From an uncultured Alistipes sp. (GTDB lineage Bacteria > Bacteroidota > Bacteroidia > Bacteroidales > UBA932), in NCBI GenBank assembly GCA_900544195.1, contig UQUJ01000032.1:1-33673 (forward strand): a DNA stretch of 33,673 nucleotides, written 5' to 3'. Positions within the stretch are counted from its first letter, which is position 1, and the number at the start of each line of letters is the position of its first letter. The notes under the pieces were generated by a model. It was not told the origin of the DNA, made no database searches, and saw only the letters and a list, made by a program, of their open reading frames with translations. Below, piece after piece: positions 33,009-33,673 of the stretch. The position numbers were made by a program, and so were the translations under genes.

Positions 33009-33181
33009 AGAGAGTCGTGTTTTTTGGTTGTTGGTGATTGCATCTGTGAGGTGCTATGTCTGCGAAATCATCTCCCCGGAGAGTCGTGTTTTTTGGTTGT
33101 TGGTGATTGCATCAATGTGGTGCTATGTCTGCGAAATCATCTCCCCGGAGAGTCGTGTTTTTGGGGGTTGGTGATTGCATC
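33009..33181. repeat. 69-bp direct repeat downstream of the RAYT-like gene
   Basis: The segment starting agagtcgtgtttttt recurs at 33011, 33080 and 33149 (69 bp apart), giving two full copies and a partial third. The copies are nearly identical except for a variable patch (catctgtgagg versus catcaatgtgg). Short open frames through it are artefacts of the period being 3 x 23. From 32921 to 33008 I see no feature. Confidence 0.88.
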
Positions 33182-33183
33182 CT

Positions 33184-33271
33184 GCGTCAAAGTTCCGGCG
33201 GAGGATGATGGATATTCATCCGGACAGGACGCGAAGCGTAAGCCCGTCATCCCTCGCCGGAACTTTGACGC
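33184..33271. repeat. 88-bp long palindrome with 17-bp perfect arms
   Basis: GCGTCAAAGTTCCGGCG at 33184-33200 is the exact complement of 33255-33271. Pairing continues inward for about 10 more bases with few mismatches (gaggatgatgg with cccgtcatccct). The inner loop holds another small hairpin (ggatg...catcc). It sits 12 bases after the stop of the TSCPD gene but lacks a T tract on that side, so it looks like a REP/BIME-type element or a non-standard terminator. Confidence 0.8.
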
Positions 33272-33283
33272 CCGACTAAAAAT

Positions 33284-33586
33284 CTATCCGAGAATATTCC
33301 GCAGAACCCGCGTCAGCTGATCGGAGCAGGATGTGCCGCGACCGTGGCAGTTGACACCGGACAGAATTTCGATGGCTTTGCTGGCATCCATGCCTTCCAG
33401 AAGCCTCCCGATCGCCTGAAGGTTGCCATCGCAGCCTTTGATGTAATGAAGGTTGTGAATCTTCCCGTCAATGAGGTCAAAATCAATCTGCGCCGAGCAC
33501 ACCATAGCACTCGGAACCGCCGTTATGTGTCTGACACCGTCCGCCGTTTTGTCAGACAGAATTTTGAAATCGTCACCTATAGCCAT
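33284..33586 (-). CDS. TSCPD-domain four-cysteine protein
   Basis: The 100-residue protein ends with the TSCPD pattern: YIKGCDGNLQAIGRLLEGMDASKAIEILSGVNCHGRGTSCSDQLTRVL. The name-giving motif reads TSCSD here. The four cysteines expected in the small stand-alone family are C30, C52, C80 and C87, suggesting a metal site. A related domain ends some class II (B12) ribonucleotide reductases, but this stand-alone form has no assigned function. The start at 33586 fits the family length. A perfect 12-bp palindrome lies 11 bases upstream. Confidence 0.85.
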   Translation of the reverse strand: MAIGDDFKILSDKTADGVRHITAVPSAMVCSAQIDFDLIDGKIHNLHYIKGCDGNLQAIGRLLEGMDASKAIEILSGVNCHGRGTSCSDQLTRVLRNILG

Positions 33587-33597
33587 TTCAGTAATTG

Positions 33598-33609
33598 TTA
33601 AACGTTTAA
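33598..33609. promoter_or_regulatory. Perfect palindrome TTAAACGTTTAA, possible operator
   Basis: This 12-bp palindrome lies 11-23 bases before the TSCPD start codon. It could be a repressor site or chance AT-rich symmetry. No consensus -7 box was found in the remaining 64 bases of the window. Confidence 0.35.
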
Positions 33610-33673
33610 GTAACCTTTAAAAAATAACCTGCATCATCTTAAGGAATCTTTTCGGTATATATCTCTTTTCTCA

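Noticed and set aside
1..33673. tRNA or rRNA genes
   Set aside because: I scanned the intergenic stretches for cloverleaf-like sequence and conserved rRNA segments and found none I could support.

Overview
The window looks like a chromosomal segment of a member of the Bacteroidota, most likely order Bacteroidales, with moderate-to-high GC. The evidence is several copies of the Bacteroidota promoter (TTTG, about 19 nt, TAnnTTTG) in front of genes. Gene families typical of the phylum support it: DUF4271-hemD-rnpA-yidD, DUF4293, DUF2723, a PorV/PorQ-like barrel, a BspA-type Ig/LRR protein and an SUI1-type factor. Shine-Dalgarno sequences are mostly weak, which also fits.

Layout. 1-1522: 3' end of a large Big2/BspA-like surface protein. 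1523-2894: non-coding, mostly a 22-copy 51-bp tandem array with hairpin potential. 2895-5719 (-): a carboxyltransferase with a degenerate biotinyl-type domain, followed by a UDG-superfamily glycosylase whose N-terminus is built of palindromic repeats. 5804-11365 (+): SPOR lipoprotein, inactive-looking M28 peptidase fused to a TonB C-terminal domain, leuS, and a YitT-family membrane protein. 11476-12567 (+): membrane-anchored AraC regulator. 12571-16941 (-): fatty-acid synthesis operon fabH-fabK-fabF-fabZ ending in an RluA-type pseudouridine synthase. 17137-18021 (+): membrane-anchored LytTR regulator. 18042-18911 (-): nucleoside phosphorylase. 18981-19418 (+): DUF4293. 19456-21847 (-): SUI1-DUF4271-hemD-rnpA-yidD operon. 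22006-25089 (+): large DUF2723 membrane protein. 25201-27689 (+): small membrane protein, split ThrE-type exporter and LysR regulator. 27822-28790 (-): PorV-like barrel, with a 23-bp tandem array upstream.

29321-33673 is a repeat-rich accessory stretch. It holds a small membrane protein, a broken copy of the end of the DUF2723 gene, and a GntR/periplasmic-binding-type regulator. These are followed by hairpin-rich repeats of 70 bp and 36-37 bp, a MITE-like palindrome, a RAYT-like HUH transposase, 69-bp repeats, an 88-bp palindrome, and a four-cysteine TSCPD protein.

The best candidates for something undescribed are these. (1) The RAYT-like gene lies between several families of short, palindromic tandem repeats, and similar repeats occur elsewhere in the window, including inside a DNA-glycosylase gene. 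(2) The hexamer GAATAT/ATATTC is strikingly over-represented and seems to override normal codon choice. (3) Two conserved enzyme folds, the M28 peptidase and the biotinyl domain, have lost their key residues while the rest of the protein stays intact. No tRNA, rRNA, CRISPR array, phage or recognisable defence system was seen.
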